A stretch of DNA of 64,000 bases from Pseudomonas sp. S04 (lineage in GTDB: Bacteria; Pseudomonadota; Gammaproteobacteria; Pseudomonadales; Pseudomonadaceae). The notes under the pieces are model-generated. The model saw nothing but the letters and a program-made list of their open reading frames with translations, did no database searches and was not told where the DNA came from. The DNA is taken from assembly GCF_009834545.1 (NCBI RefSeq), contig NZ_CP019427.1, positions 5,028,001-5,092,000 of the forward strand, in the 5' to 3' direction. This document shows, piece after piece, positions 25,399 to 34,254 of the stretch. The position numbers were made by a program, and so were the translations under genes. The number at the start of each line of letters is the position of its first letter. The stretch's first letter is position 1.

Positions 25399-26412
25399 AT
25401 GGGGGATGCGTCTGAATTCGAGCCATTACAGGTCCATCCGGTGGACCTCAATGAAGACATGCTGCAGGCGATTCTCGACCTGACCAGCGATGGCATCTGG
25501 GACTGGAACGCCAACACCGGCTTCGTCTACCGCAACCGTGGCTGGTACGCAATGCTTGGCTACGCCCCCCACGGCCTGGAAAACAGTGTGCTGACCTGGG
25601 AAAACCTGATCCACCCGGAAGATTTCCCCCGGGTGATGCAACTGTTCGATGACCATCTACAGCAGCGCTCGCCGCGTTACCTGGCGCAATACCGCTGCCG
25701 CATGCAGGACGGCTCCTACACCCGGATCGAAGACCACGGCTATGTGGTCGCGCGCAACGCCGATGGCTCGGTCGCGCGGATGATCGGCGCCCATCGCAGC
25801 ATTGAAGACAAGCAGCGCCTGGTGGAGCAACTGGAGCAACGCAACAAGTCCCTGGAAGCGATCATCGACGAACGCACCCGCGAGCTGTCGCGAGTCAATC
25901 AACAGTTGCAGGTGCAGTTGCAGGAGAACCGCAAGCTGGCGGAGAGCGACAGCCTCACCGGCATCGCCAACCGCTACCGCCTGGAAACCGCCCTGCCCCT
26001 GGAATGCGAACGCGCCGAGCGATTTCGCCAGCCGCTGTCGCTGATCGCCATGGACATCGATGATTTCAAAGTCATCAATGACCATTACGGCCATGCCCTG
26101 GGTGATGCGGCATTGGTGCACGTGGTGGAAACCATCAAGCGCTGCGTGCGCGAAGGCGACTTGCTGGCCCGCTGGGGCGGCGACGAGTTCATCATGCTGC
26201 TGCCCAATACCCCCGTCACCACCGCCCAGGTCCTGGCCGAAACCATTCGGTTTGAACTGGAAAGCCTGGCCCCTGTAGGTGACTACCAGGTGACCATGAG
26301 CTTTGGCGTGGTCGAGCGCTTCGCCGACGAACAGAAGACCGGCCTGCTGGCCCGCGCCGACCAGGCGTTGTACCGCTCGAAGATCGTCGGCAAAAATGTG
26401 ATCTCCGGATGA
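25399..26412 (+). CDS. PAS-GGDEF diguanylate cyclase
   Basis: 337 residues; makes the second messenger cyclic di-GMP. A PAS/PAC sensor domain occupies about residues 20-140 (DGIWDWNANTGFVYRNRGWY), then a coiled coil (145-180), then the GGDEF domain. The catalytic motif GGDEF is intact (260-264) and the RxxD inhibitory site is present (R251-D254), so it should be active and product-inhibited. There is no membrane segment, so it is cytosolic. It lies just after the second palindrome pair, so the SatD-like protein may regulate it. Confidence 0.93.
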   Translation: MGDASEFEPLQVHPVDLNEDMLQAILDLTSDGIWDWNANTGFVYRNRGWYAMLGYAPHGLENSVLTWENLIHPEDFPRVMQLFDDHLQQRSPRYLAQYRCRMQDGSYTRIEDHGYVVARNADGSVARMIGAHRSIEDKQRLVEQLEQRNKSLEAIIDERTRELSRVNQQLQVQLQENRKLAESDSLTGIANRYRLETALPLECERAERFRQPLSLIAMDIDDFKVINDHYGHALGDAALVHVVETIKRCVREGDLLARWGGDEFIMLLPNTPVTTAQVLAETIRFELESLAPVGDYQVTMSFGVVERFADEQKTGLLARADQALYRSKIVGKNVISG

Positions 26413-26418
26413 GCCGGG

Positions 26419-27126
26419 CTAGTTCCCGGCCTTCACCAACACCGGTTGCGCCGAATACCGCTGCGGGTACAGCTGTTTGAGCTGTGCCACTTTCGGCAGG
26501 TCGTTGATCACGATGTAGGGGTGGTTGGGGTGCTCGGTCAGAAAGTCCTGATGGTAATCCTCCGCCGGGTAAAAACCGCTGTCGCGCTCGATGCTGGTCA
26601 CAATCGGTGCGTTGAAGGCATGGGCCGCGTCCAGCTGGGCGATGTAGGCCTGGGCGACCTTTTGTTGCCGGGCATCCTCCACGAACAGTGCCGAACGATA
26701 CTGGGTGCCACGGTCCGGCCCCTGGCGGTTGAGCTCAGTGGGGTTATGGGCCACCGAAAAATAGATCTGCAGCAAGCTGCCGTAGCTGACCTGGGCCGGG
26801 TCGAAGGTCACTCGTACCGCTTCGGCGTGGCCGGTATCGCCCTCGCCGACACGTTCGTAGCGGGCTGTTTCGGCCGAGCCCCCGGCGTAGCCGGACACCG
26901 CACTGGTCACCCCTTTGACGTGCTGGAACACCCCCTGCACGCCCCAGAAACAACCACCGGCGAACACCGCGGTTTCGCTCGCAGTGTTCGGCACTTCGTC
27001 GACCACTGGCGCTGCCAGGACGACTGCTTCTTCGCTCGCGCCCAGGGAAAAGCCCAGGCACTGCCCGACCACGCCGGCAAGCGCCAGGCCGAACAAGGTG
27101 TGACGCCAGGTCAATCGGCGATTCAT
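26419..27126 (-). CDS. msrA: Peptide-methionine (S)-S-oxide reductase MsrA, exported
   Basis: 235 residues. The catalytic motif GGCFWG and the conserved GYAGG, GDTGHAEAV and DYHQDF stretches identify MsrA. The N-terminal 30 residues (LFGLALAGVVGQCLGFSLG) form a signal peptide or anchor, so this copy repairs oxidised methionine in the envelope rather than in the cytosol. It follows msrB in the same direction, and both lie opposite a two-component system. Confidence 0.92.
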   Translation of the reverse strand: MNRRLTWRHTLFGLALAGVVGQCLGFSLGASEEAVVLAAPVVDEVPNTASETAVFAGGCFWGVQGVFQHVKGVTSAVSGYAGGSAETARYERVGEGDTGHAEAVRVTFDPAQVSYGSLLQIYFSVAHNPTELNRQGPDRGTQYRSALFVEDARQQKVAQAYIAQLDAAHAFNAPIVTSIERDSGFYPAEDYHQDFLTEHPNHPYIVINDLPKVAQLKQLYPQRYSAQPVLVKAGN

Positions 27127-27195
27127 GGTAGGTACTCCTGATGGGGAAATTTTGCGGCTGGCGGTGCGGCCACTGACCGAGGTAAAAGCCCGGGG

Positions 27196-27705
27196 TCAGG
27201 CGGCAAAGGTCATGGCCAGGCCATTCATGCAGTAACGCAGTCCGGTCGGTGGCGGGCCGTCGTCGAACACATGGCCCAGGTGCCCGCCACAACGCCGGCA
27301 ATGCACCTCTTCGCGCAGCACGCCGAAGCTGCGGTCCTGGCGGGTGGCCACGGCGTTGGGCAGCGGTGCCCAGAAACTGGGCCAGCCGGTGTGGCTGTCG
27401 AACTTGCGGCTTGAGGTAAACAGCGCCAGCTCGCAGCCGGCGCAGGCAAAGGTGCCGTCCCGATGCTCGTCGTTCAGTGCACTGCTGTAGGCGCGTTCGG
27501 TGCCCTCCTCCCGCAGGATGTGGTACTGCTCGGGGCTCAGCAGGGCGCGCCATTGGGCCTCGCTGTGGCTGACCTCGAAAGTCTCGGCCGCCTGCGCCGC
27601 ACCGATCAACGCCGGGGGCGCCACCCGCCGGGTCAAGACCCCGGCCACCAGCGCCGCAACACCCAGCCCGCCGCCGGCCAGAAGAAACTGTCGCCGTGAG
27701 TACAT
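27196..27705 (-). CDS. msrB: Peptide-methionine (R)-S-oxide reductase MsrB, Tat signal
   Basis: 169 residues. Zinc-site pairs CAGC and CRRC, the fold marker SHTGWPSFW, the GHLGHVFDDGP stretch and the catalytic Cys in RYCMNG are all present. The start MYSRRQFLLAGGG has a twin-arginine pattern with hydrophobic core and an AQAAE cleavage region, so export by Tat is likely. It is first in the msrB-msrA operon, and 146 bp separate it from the divergent response regulator gene. Confidence 0.92.
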   Translation of the reverse strand: MYSRRQFLLAGGGLGVAALVAGVLTRRVAPPALIGAAQAAETFEVSHSEAQWRALLSPEQYHILREEGTERAYSSALNDEHRDGTFACAGCELALFTSSRKFDSHTGWPSFWAPLPNAVATRQDRSFGVLREEVHCRRCGGHLGHVFDDGPPPTGLRYCMNGLAMTFAA

Positions 27706-27851
27706 GGTTCCTCTCCTTCACTGTGTTTTCTGGAACACAGCCTAGGCTTGAGGTGATCGCCAAATCCTCACGCACTGTTAAACAATTCGTGATAACTGAG
27801 CGTCGGGAAAAGCCGCACAATGGCCGCACTACGCAACCGGATCGGAGCTTT

Positions 27852-28568
27852 ATGGACCAGCCTAAACGTGTCCTGGTGGTCGAGGACGACAGCCACATCG
27901 CCGACCTGATCTGCCTGCACCTGCGCGACGAACACTTCGAGGTGGTGCACAGCGCCGATGGCAACCAGGGCTTGCGCCTGCTCGAACAGGGCAACTGGGA
28001 CGCGCTGGTCCTCGACCTGATGCTGCCCGGTGTCGACGGCCTGGAAATCTGCCGCCGCGCCCGCGCCATGGCGCGCTACACGCCGATCATCATCACCAGT
28101 GCACGCTCCAGCGAAATGCACCGCATCCTCGGCCTGGAACTGGGTGCCGACGACTACCTGGCCAAGCCGTTTTCCATGCTCGAACTGGTGGCCCGGGTCA
28201 AGGCCCTGCTACGCCGGGTCGATGCCATGGCGCGCAATCTGAAGATGGACGCCGGCAGCCTCAGCAGCGACGGCCTATTCATCGACCCGATCACCCGCGA
28301 AGTGACACTGCACGGCAAACGCCTGGACCTGACGCCACGCGAGTTCGACCTGCTGTATTTCTTTGCCCGCCAACCGGGCAAAGTGTTCTCGCGCATGGAC
28401 CTGCTCAATGCGGTATGGGGCTACAGCCACGAAGGCTACGAACACACGGTCAATACCCACATCAACCGCCTGCGCGCCAAGATCGAGGCCGATCCGGCGC
28501 AGCCGGTGCGCATTCTCACGGTCTGGGGCCGCGGCTATAAATTCGCCAGCGCGCAGGAGCCGACATGA
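27852..28568 (+). CDS. OmpR-family response regulator, divergent from msrBA
   Basis: 238 residues. Receiver domain with VVEDDSH, phospho-acceptor Asp in LVLDLMLPGVDG, ITSA and KPF; winged-helix output domain with LTPREFDLLYFFARQPG and HTVNTHINRLRAKIE. The ATG giving MDQPKRVLVVEDD was chosen. Its last 4 bp overlap the kinase start. Divergence from msrB suggests that it controls the envelope methionine repair genes, but this is inferred from position. Confidence 0.92.
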   Translation: MDQPKRVLVVEDDSHIADLICLHLRDEHFEVVHSADGNQGLRLLEQGNWDALVLDLMLPGVDGLEICRRARAMARYTPIIITSARSSEMHRILGLELGADDYLAKPFSMLELVARVKALLRRVDAMARNLKMDAGSLSSDGLFIDPITREVTLHGKRLDLTPREFDLLYFFARQPGKVFSRMDLLNAVWGYSHEGYEHTVNTHINRLRAKIEADPAQPVRILTVWGRGYKFASAQEPT

Positions 28569-30085
28569 GGCTGACCCTGAGCCAACGCCTGTCGCTGGTG
28601 TTCGCCTTGCTCCTGCTGATCTGCAGTGGCAGCTCGGTGTGGATGCAGGTGCGCGCCAACCAGATGCACGAGCTGGAGGTGGTGCAAGGCTTGTCCCGCG
28701 ACCTGGCGCAGCACATCGCCCGCGACACTCAGTTGATGGATGCCAACGGCCTGAAACCCGAAGCCCTGCGTGGCCTGTTCAGCCAACTGATGCTGGTCAA
28801 CCCGAGTGTCGAGGTGTACCTGCTGGACAACCAGGGCCGGGTGATCGGCGATGCCGCGCCCGAGGGCCATCTGCGCCGTGAACAGGTTGACCTGGCGCCA
28901 TTGCAGCGCTTGCTCAACGACGAGACCCTGCCGATTCTCGGCGACGACCCGCGCAGCCTCGACGGGCGCAAGGTATTCAGCGCCGCGCCGCTCAAGGTCA
29001 ACGGCCAGCAGGCCGGTTATTTGTATGTGGTGCTGCTCAGCGAAGAACGTGATCGCTTGGCCGCGCGCGGCGCCACCAGTGCGGCGCTGAACACCGCCCT
29101 ATGGTCGATTGGCCTGGTGGCGTTGCTGTGCCTGATTGCCGGCCTGACTGCGTTCACCCTGATCACCCGGCCCCTGCGGCGCCTGACCGACAGCGTGAAG
29201 AGATTCGACATCGACGGCATCCCCACCACGGCGCCCGCCCCCGCCCCTGTGGAGCCGCCCACCAGCCAGGACGAAATTGCCGTACTCGCTGCCGCGTTCC
29301 GGCAGATGCAGAACCGCCTGGGCGAACAATGGCGCTCCCTGACCCGCCAGGACCAGGAGCGCCGTGAGCTGGTGGCGAACATTTCCCACGACCTGCGCAC
29401 GCCTTTGGCTTCGTTGCATGGCTACCTGGAAACCCTGTCGCTCAAGGACGCCAGCCTGACCCCGGACGAACGCCGGCGTTACCTGGGCATCGCCCTGGAC
29501 CAGAGCCGCAAGGTCGGTGGCTTGGCGCAATCGCTGCTGGAACTGGTGCGCCTGGAGCACGGTTTTGTCCAGCCGGTGCTGGAGCGTTTTTCCCTGACCG
29601 ACCTGGTGCAGGACATTTTCCAGAAATTCGAGCTGAACGCCGAGGCCCGGCATGTGCAACTCAAGGCCAGTTTTGCGCCGAGCGTGTCGGGGGTGTGCGC
29701 CGACCTCGGATTGATCGAACGGGTGCTGACCAACCTGTTCGACAACGCCCTGCGCTATACCCCAGTCGGTGGGGTGGTCGAGATCCGCCTGGAGCCTCAG
29801 GGCAAGTTTGTCGAAATCACCGTCAGCGACAGCGGCCCGGGGATCGCCGCCGAACTGCGCGAAGGGTTGTTCCTGCGTCCGTTCAATATTGGCGGCGCAC
29901 GGCGCGATGGTGGCTTGGGCTTGCGGATTGTGCAGCGGATCCTCGAACTGCATGGGCGCCAGGTACGGCTGCTGGATGTCCCCGGCCAGGGCGCGACCCT
30001 GTGCTTTTCCCTGGCGGTGGACGAAGCAACGGCCACGGCCCTGGCAGTGCGCTCGATGAACCTCAATACACCGGGACAGGCCTGA
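28565..30085 (+). CDS. Sensor histidine kinase (periplasmic sensor, HAMP, HisKA, HATPase)
   Basis: 506 residues. Membrane segment 1 at about 9-29 (LVFALLLLICSGSSVWM), a periplasmic domain of about 145 residues, membrane segment 2 (LWSIGLVALLCLIAGLTAF), HAMP, a proline-rich insert (APAPAPVEPP), H-box ISHDLRTPLASLHG, N-box NLFDNALRYTP and G-boxes DSGPGI and GGLGLRI. It probably senses an envelope redox or oxidant signal given the msr neighbours; that is inference. Confidence 0.92.
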   Translation: MRLTLSQRLSLVFALLLLICSGSSVWMQVRANQMHELEVVQGLSRDLAQHIARDTQLMDANGLKPEALRGLFSQLMLVNPSVEVYLLDNQGRVIGDAAPEGHLRREQVDLAPLQRLLNDETLPILGDDPRSLDGRKVFSAAPLKVNGQQAGYLYVVLLSEERDRLAARGATSAALNTALWSIGLVALLCLIAGLTAFTLITRPLRRLTDSVKRFDIDGIPTTAPAPAPVEPPTSQDEIAVLAAAFRQMQNRLGEQWRSLTRQDQERRELVANISHDLRTPLASLHGYLETLSLKDASLTPDERRRYLGIALDQSRKVGGLAQSLLELVRLEHGFVQPVLERFSLTDLVQDIFQKFELNAEARHVQLKASFAPSVSGVCADLGLIERVLTNLFDNALRYTPVGGVVEIRLEPQGKFVEITVSDSGPGIAAELREGLFLRPFNIGGARRDGGLGLRIVQRILELHGRQVRLLDVPGQGATLCFSLAVDEATATALAVRSMNLNTPGQA

Positions 30086-30111
30086 CGGACCAGAGGCGAC
30101 TGCATCGCCAG

Positions 30112-30632
30112 CCCTGTAGGAGCGAGCTTGCTCGCGATGGCGGTATGTCAGGCGCCATGGATATTGAATGTGTCGGCCTCATCGCGGGCAAGCCCGCTCC
30201 CACGATGGCTCTGGGTGCCCACAGATCCCGCATACACGCCACAAACCCTGTGGGAGCGAGCTTGCTCGCGATGGCGGTATGTCAGGCGCCATGGATACTG
30301 AATGTGCCGGCCTCATCGCGGGCAAGCCCGCTCCCACAATGGATTTGTGGTGCCCACAGATCCCGCATACACGCCACAAACCCTGTGGGAGCGAGCTTGC
30401 TCGCGATGGCGGTGTGTCAGGCGCCATGGATACTGGATGTGCCGGCTTCATCGCGGGCAAGCCCGCTCCCACAATGGATTTGTGGTGCCCACAGATCCCG
30501 CATACACGCCACAAACCCTGTGGGAGCGAGCTTGCTCGCGATGGTGGTGTGTCAGGCGCCATGGATATTGAATGTGCCGGCCTCATCGCGGGCAAGCCCG
30601 CTCCCACGATGGTTTTGTGGTGCCCACAGATA
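30112..30632. repeat. Four tandem units of about 135 bp, each a pair of inverted REPs (BIME-type array)
   Basis: Units begin at 30112, 30246, 30381 and 30516 (periods 134, 135, 135). Each holds a REP (gtgggagcgagcttgctcgc), a linker containing gtcaggcgccatgga, an inverted REP (gcgggcaagcccgctcccac) and a second linker containing cagatcccgcatacacgcc. Units differ by a few substitutions. It fills the 554-bp gap between two convergent genes. Open frames across it are a by-product of the repeat. Confidence 0.92.
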
Positions 30633-30639
30633 CCTGCAG

Positions 30640-31404
30640 TCAGTCGCGGTAGCCGGGCGCCACTCGGTCGAGCAGGCGCAGCAGGGCTTTCCAGGCCAGG
30701 TCCAGGGCGTCCGGATCACTCAGTTCGCCTGCGGCCAAGGGGCGCTGCGGCTGGTTGAACTGGCGTTCGGTGTGTTCGCAGACCGCTGTCGGAGGCAGTA
30801 CCAGGTCACCGCAGGCTTGGGCGGCCAACTGAATGTCGCAGGCCTTTTCCAGGTAGTACATGCGCAGGAACGCCTGGGCCACGCTGCTGCCGACAGTCAA
30901 CAGACCGTGGTTGCGCAGCATCAGCACGGGCTTGTCGCCCATGTCCGCCACCAGCCGCGCTTGCTCGGCCAGGTCCAGGGCGATGCCTTCGTAATCGTGA
31001 TAGGCAACACGGCCATAGAACTCCATGGACATCTGATTCACCGGCAACAATCCGCAGGCCAGCGCCGCCACCGCACAGCCAGCCCGGGTGTGGGTGTGCA
31101 GCACGCACTGGGCGTCCTCGCGGGCCGCGTGCAGGGCGCTGTGGATCACGAAACCGGCCGGATTGACCGGGTAGGGACTGTCCTCCACCGCACGTCCGTC
31201 GAGCCCGATCTTGACCAGGTTCGAGGCGCTGATTTCGTCGAACATCAACCCATAAGGGTTGATCAGGAAATGATGTTCAGGCCCCGGCAGGCGCACCGAG
31301 ATGTGAGTGAAGATCAGGTCGGTCATGCGAAAGTGCGCGATCAAGCGGTAGCAGGCCGCCAACTCCTCACGCAATTGCTGTTCGGTCGGGTTGATCACTG
31401 GCAC
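30640..31404 (-). CDS. Class II aldolase/adducin family protein
   Basis: 254 residues. The zinc-binding HTHTRAG motif and a later RNHGLLTVG with the third histidine are typical for the FucA/AraD superfamily, as is the FTHISVRLPG phosphate-binding region. These enzymes cleave or epimerise phosphorylated sugars, and many relatives have unknown substrates. Its start overlaps the end of the CobW-type gene by 10 bp, so it is the last gene of the three-gene minus-strand operon with the amidohydrolase. Confidence 0.88.
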   Translation of the reverse strand: MPVINPTEQQLREELAACYRLIAHFRMTDLIFTHISVRLPGPEHHFLINPYGLMFDEISASNLVKIGLDGRAVEDSPYPVNPAGFVIHSALHAAREDAQCVLHTHTRAGCAVAALACGLLPVNQMSMEFYGRVAYHDYEGIALDLAEQARLVADMGDKPVLMLRNHGLLTVGSSVAQAFLRMYYLEKACDIQLAAQACGDLVLPPTAVCEHTERQFNQPQRPLAAGELSDPDALDLAWKALLRLLDRVAPGYRD

Positions 31405-32324
31405 TGCTCCAAGCCCTCGACCAGCGCGTCCCAGCCGCTGAAGCCGCGGCGGCCGATGAACACCAGGCGCGAGCCCGTGGCCTGGGCCTCGTCGGTGGCG
31501 GCAAGGAACTGGCTACGGGTGCCGACGTGTTGCAGCCAGTGCGCCTTGGTGCCCTGATCCAGCAGCACCAGGCCCTTGACCCGAAACACATCGCGGGGCA
31601 ACGCCTGCAACCAGCCGCGCAGGCGCTCGACGTTCAAGGGCGTTGGGCTCTGCCAGAGAAAGCTGCTGAACATTTCACCGTGGTCGTCACTGGCAACCAG
31701 GGTCAAGGGTTTGAGCGCGCGCGTCTGCAGGTCCAGGTCCGAATCCAGCCACAGCGCGTCGGGCAGCTGCGCCTGGACGCTTTCGTGGATCCGGGTCCGC
31801 AGACCCAACGCGTCGCGCAAGGCTTGCAGTTGGACGGCGTCCACCAGGTCGGTCTTGTTCAACAGCAGCAGGTCGGCCGCCGCCACTTGCGCCCGGGCCA
31901 GGCGGGCGTACTCGCCGTCGAGCTGCAGATGACCGGTGGCATCGACCACGGTGATCACCATGTCCAGTTGCATCTGGCTGCGCAGTTGCGGGTAGGCCAG
32001 GGTCTGCACGATGCGCTGTGGATCGGATACCCCGCTGCACTCGATGACGATGCGCTCCAGCCGTGGCTGCAATTGCGCAAGGCTGCTCAACTGCGCCAGC
32101 AGGTCTTCCTGCACCGTGCAGCAGATGCAGCCGTTCTGCAGGCTGTACACCGCATCGGTGACCTCGGAAACGATCGCCGCATCGATGTTCAGCTCACCAA
32201 AATCATTGACGATCACCGCCAACCGACTGCCTTCGGCGCGGCGCACCATGCGGTTGAGCAAGGTGGTCTTGCCGGCCCCGAGAAACCCCGAGACCACGGT
32301 CACCGCGATGCGTTGAGGGTTCAT
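31395..32324 (-). CDS. CobW/G3E-family GTP-binding metallochaperone
   Basis: 309 residues. Walker A GFLGAGKTTLLN (about 13-24), the metal-binding CICC motif (about 65-68), the GTPase NKTD specificity motif and a C-terminal CobW_C domain (RVKGLVLLD). Family members deliver or insert metal (Zn or Co) into client enzymes using GTP. Sitting between an amidohydrolase and a zinc-type class II aldolase, it could load metal into one of these; that is inferred from context. It overlaps both neighbours, so the operon is tightly coupled. Confidence 0.88.
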   Translation of the reverse strand: MNPQRIAVTVVSGFLGAGKTTLLNRMVRRAEGSRLAVIVNDFGELNIDAAIVSEVTDAVYSLQNGCICCTVQEDLLAQLSSLAQLQPRLERIVIECSGVSDPQRIVQTLAYPQLRSQMQLDMVITVVDATGHLQLDGEYARLARAQVAAADLLLLNKTDLVDAVQLQALRDALGLRTRIHESVQAQLPDALWLDSDLDLQTRALKPLTLVASDDHGEMFSSFLWQSPTPLNVERLRGWLQALPRDVFRVKGLVLLDQGTKAHWLQHVGTRSQFLAATDEAQATGSRLVFIGRRGFSGWDALVEGLEQCQ

Positions 32325-34069
32325 TGGGCCTTGCCCTCCAGCACCGGTGGCTCACCTGTCCACACGGCCTTGAGGCCGGCGTCGGCCAGTGCGCCGTTGC
32401 GGTCATAGACCAGTTGCCCGTCGACGAAGGTCAACAGCACCTGGGTCTGGTGGATGTAATTGCGCGCCGGCTGGGCAAACAGGTCGCGGTCGATGACGAT
32501 CAAGTCCGCCGATTTGCCGACTTCCAGGCTGCCGGTCGACTGCTCCAGGCCCATGGCTACGGCACCATTGAGGGTGATCACGTTCAGCGCCTGCTCGAGG
32601 CTGATCGGATCGCCGAAGCAGGACGGATCGTCGTTCCACGGGTTTTGCCGGGTGACCATGGTTTCCAGCGCCAGCCACGGGTCGATGGACGCCACCGGCC
32701 AGTCGGTGCCCATCACCGCAGTGCCGCCGGCTTCGAGCACGCCCTTGAAATCGTAGATGCGCTTGAGCCGCTCCTGGCCGTAGCCCGAACGTGCGCCGCT
32801 GGCGAATGGCGTCGGGTACCAGGCCGCAGGGGAGAATTCGGCGATCACGTTGAGTTCCTTGAAGCGCGGCAGGTTGCCAGGGTGCAGCAAGGTGCTGTGG
32901 GCGCACTGGTGGCGCACACCGCTGAAGCCGTTGCGCCGCCGGGCCTCGGCGACGGCATCGAGGAACACATCGGAAGCGCCGTCACCGGTGCAGTGGGCGA
33001 TGACGCGGATGCCGCGGCTGTCCATGTCCACCACCATGTCGGTGATGTGCTCGGGGGTCAGGTTGAGCTTGCCGCGCCAGCTCGACTCTTCTGGCCAGGG
33101 GGTCAGCAGGTACGAGGACTTCGGCTCCACGGTGCCGTCGAAGTGGAATTTCACCGCGTTGGCGCTCAGGCGCGCGCTGCGGTAGTAGTGACGCTCACCA
33201 CTGAGCAGCTCCCAGCGGCGACGCACCGGGAAGATGTCGTCCTGCCAACTGATGGCGGCTTCAATGCGCACCGTCAGTTCGCCGCTGTCGTCCAGCTCTT
33301 TCAGCGCCTGCAGGCGTTGCTCGCAGACGTGTACGTATTTGCTCGCGGTGACGCCACGCGAGCTCTGGAAATGCACCCCATCACGGTAGGCGCGGCGCAG
33401 CACGCTGACCGGGGTCGGCGGCATGGCGGCGTGGATCATCGCGTAGGCACCGTCGATCATCAGGCCGTTGGGTTCGCCGCTCAGTTCGTCGCGCTCCAGG
33501 TAGCCGTTGCGCGGGTCGGCGGTATGGCGGTCGATGCCCGCCAGTTCCAGGGCCTTGGAGTTGACCATCATGGTGCCCCACATGCGATCGAGCAGGGCCA
33601 CCGGGCGATCCGGCATGACGCTGTCGAGCCACGCCCGGCCCGGGGTCAGGCCGGCTTCGCGGAAGGTGTAGCGCACCCAGTACTGCCCATAGATCCAACC
33701 GTCGCCGGGGTGGGCCTCGGCATAGGCCAGGATGCTCGCGCGCAACTGTTCCGGGGTCGGGTCTTCGATGCCGACATCCAGGTCGTCGCTGTAGCGCGGG
33801 GCCAGGGCCAGGTCAGGGTGGGTGTGCATGTCGTGCAGGCCCGGCATGCAGAAGGCGCCCTGCAGGTCATGCACCAGGGTGTTCGGGCCCTTGAACCCTT
33901 GCAGCTCGGCCAGGCTGGCAACCCCCACCAACTTGCCGCCGCGAATGGCCACGGCCTCAGCCCAGGGCTGCGCAGGGTTCTGGGTATAGATGCGACCGTT
34001 GCCAAGGATCAGGTCGGCATAGGTCCCTTGCGCAGAATGGGTAGAGGAAAAGTTGTCGGACTCAGCCAT
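32321..34069 (-). CDS. Amidohydrolase family protein (YtcJ-like)
   Basis: About 582 residues. Metal-dependent hydrolase with a composite beta-sandwich (GGKLVGVASLAEL) and TIM barrel. HTH of the first metal site (HDMHTHPD), a later HCTGDGASD, HQCAHSTLL and the catalytic Asp in GTDWPVA match the exo-type amidohydrolase group that includes YtcJ. An AGGTGG ribosome-binding site supports the ATG giving MAESDNFSS. It is the first gene of the operon and is divergent from a LysR gene. Its substrate is likely an amide or cyclic amide imported by the nearby ABC transporter; inferred. Confidence 0.87.
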   Translation of the reverse strand: MAESDNFSSTHSAQGTYADLILGNGRIYTQNPAQPWAEAVAIRGGKLVGVASLAELQGFKGPNTLVHDLQGAFCMPGLHDMHTHPDLALAPRYSDDLDVGIEDPTPEQLRASILAYAEAHPGDGWIYGQYWVRYTFREAGLTPGRAWLDSVMPDRPVALLDRMWGTMMVNSKALELAGIDRHTADPRNGYLERDELSGEPNGLMIDGAYAMIHAAMPPTPVSVLRRAYRDGVHFQSSRGVTASKYVHVCEQRLQALKELDDSGELTVRIEAAISWQDDIFPVRRRWELLSGERHYYRSARLSANAVKFHFDGTVEPKSSYLLTPWPEESSWRGKLNLTPEHITDMVVDMDSRGIRVIAHCTGDGASDVFLDAVAEARRRNGFSGVRHQCAHSTLLHPGNLPRFKELNVIAEFSPAAWYPTPFASGARSGYGQERLKRIYDFKGVLEAGGTAVMGTDWPVASIDPWLALETMVTRQNPWNDDPSCFGDPISLEQALNVITLNGAVAMGLEQSTGSLEVGKSADLIVIDRDLFAQPARNYIHQTQVLLTFVDGQLVYDRNGALADAGLKAVWTGEPPVLEGKAQ

Positions 34070-34150
34070 GCAAGCCACCTTCGAGTTCAGTGCGGGTGAA
34101 GGGTCTTCCGCGCACGTTTGGCTTCGGTGACCCTGACGAATGGCACTAGT

Positions 34151-34176
34151 ATTGTTGAATCAACCAATACAACAAT
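34151..34176. promoter_or_regulatory. Dyad ATTGTTG-N12-CAACAAT in the amidohydrolase/LysR control region
   Basis: A 7-bp-arm perfect inverted repeat about midway between the divergent starts (34069 and 34255). Likely binding site of the LysR protein at 34255. Confidence 0.5.
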
Positions 34177-34254
34177 CGATTTTTTTTGGCTTAATCGTTC
34201 GATTTACGTCACCATACGATTCAACACTCAGCTCCCTTAAAGACAGGATTCTTT

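Noticed and set aside
30179..30758. Open frames on both strands through the REP array
   Set aside because: The amino-acid repeats follow the 135-bp DNA unit; no start site or family resemblance.
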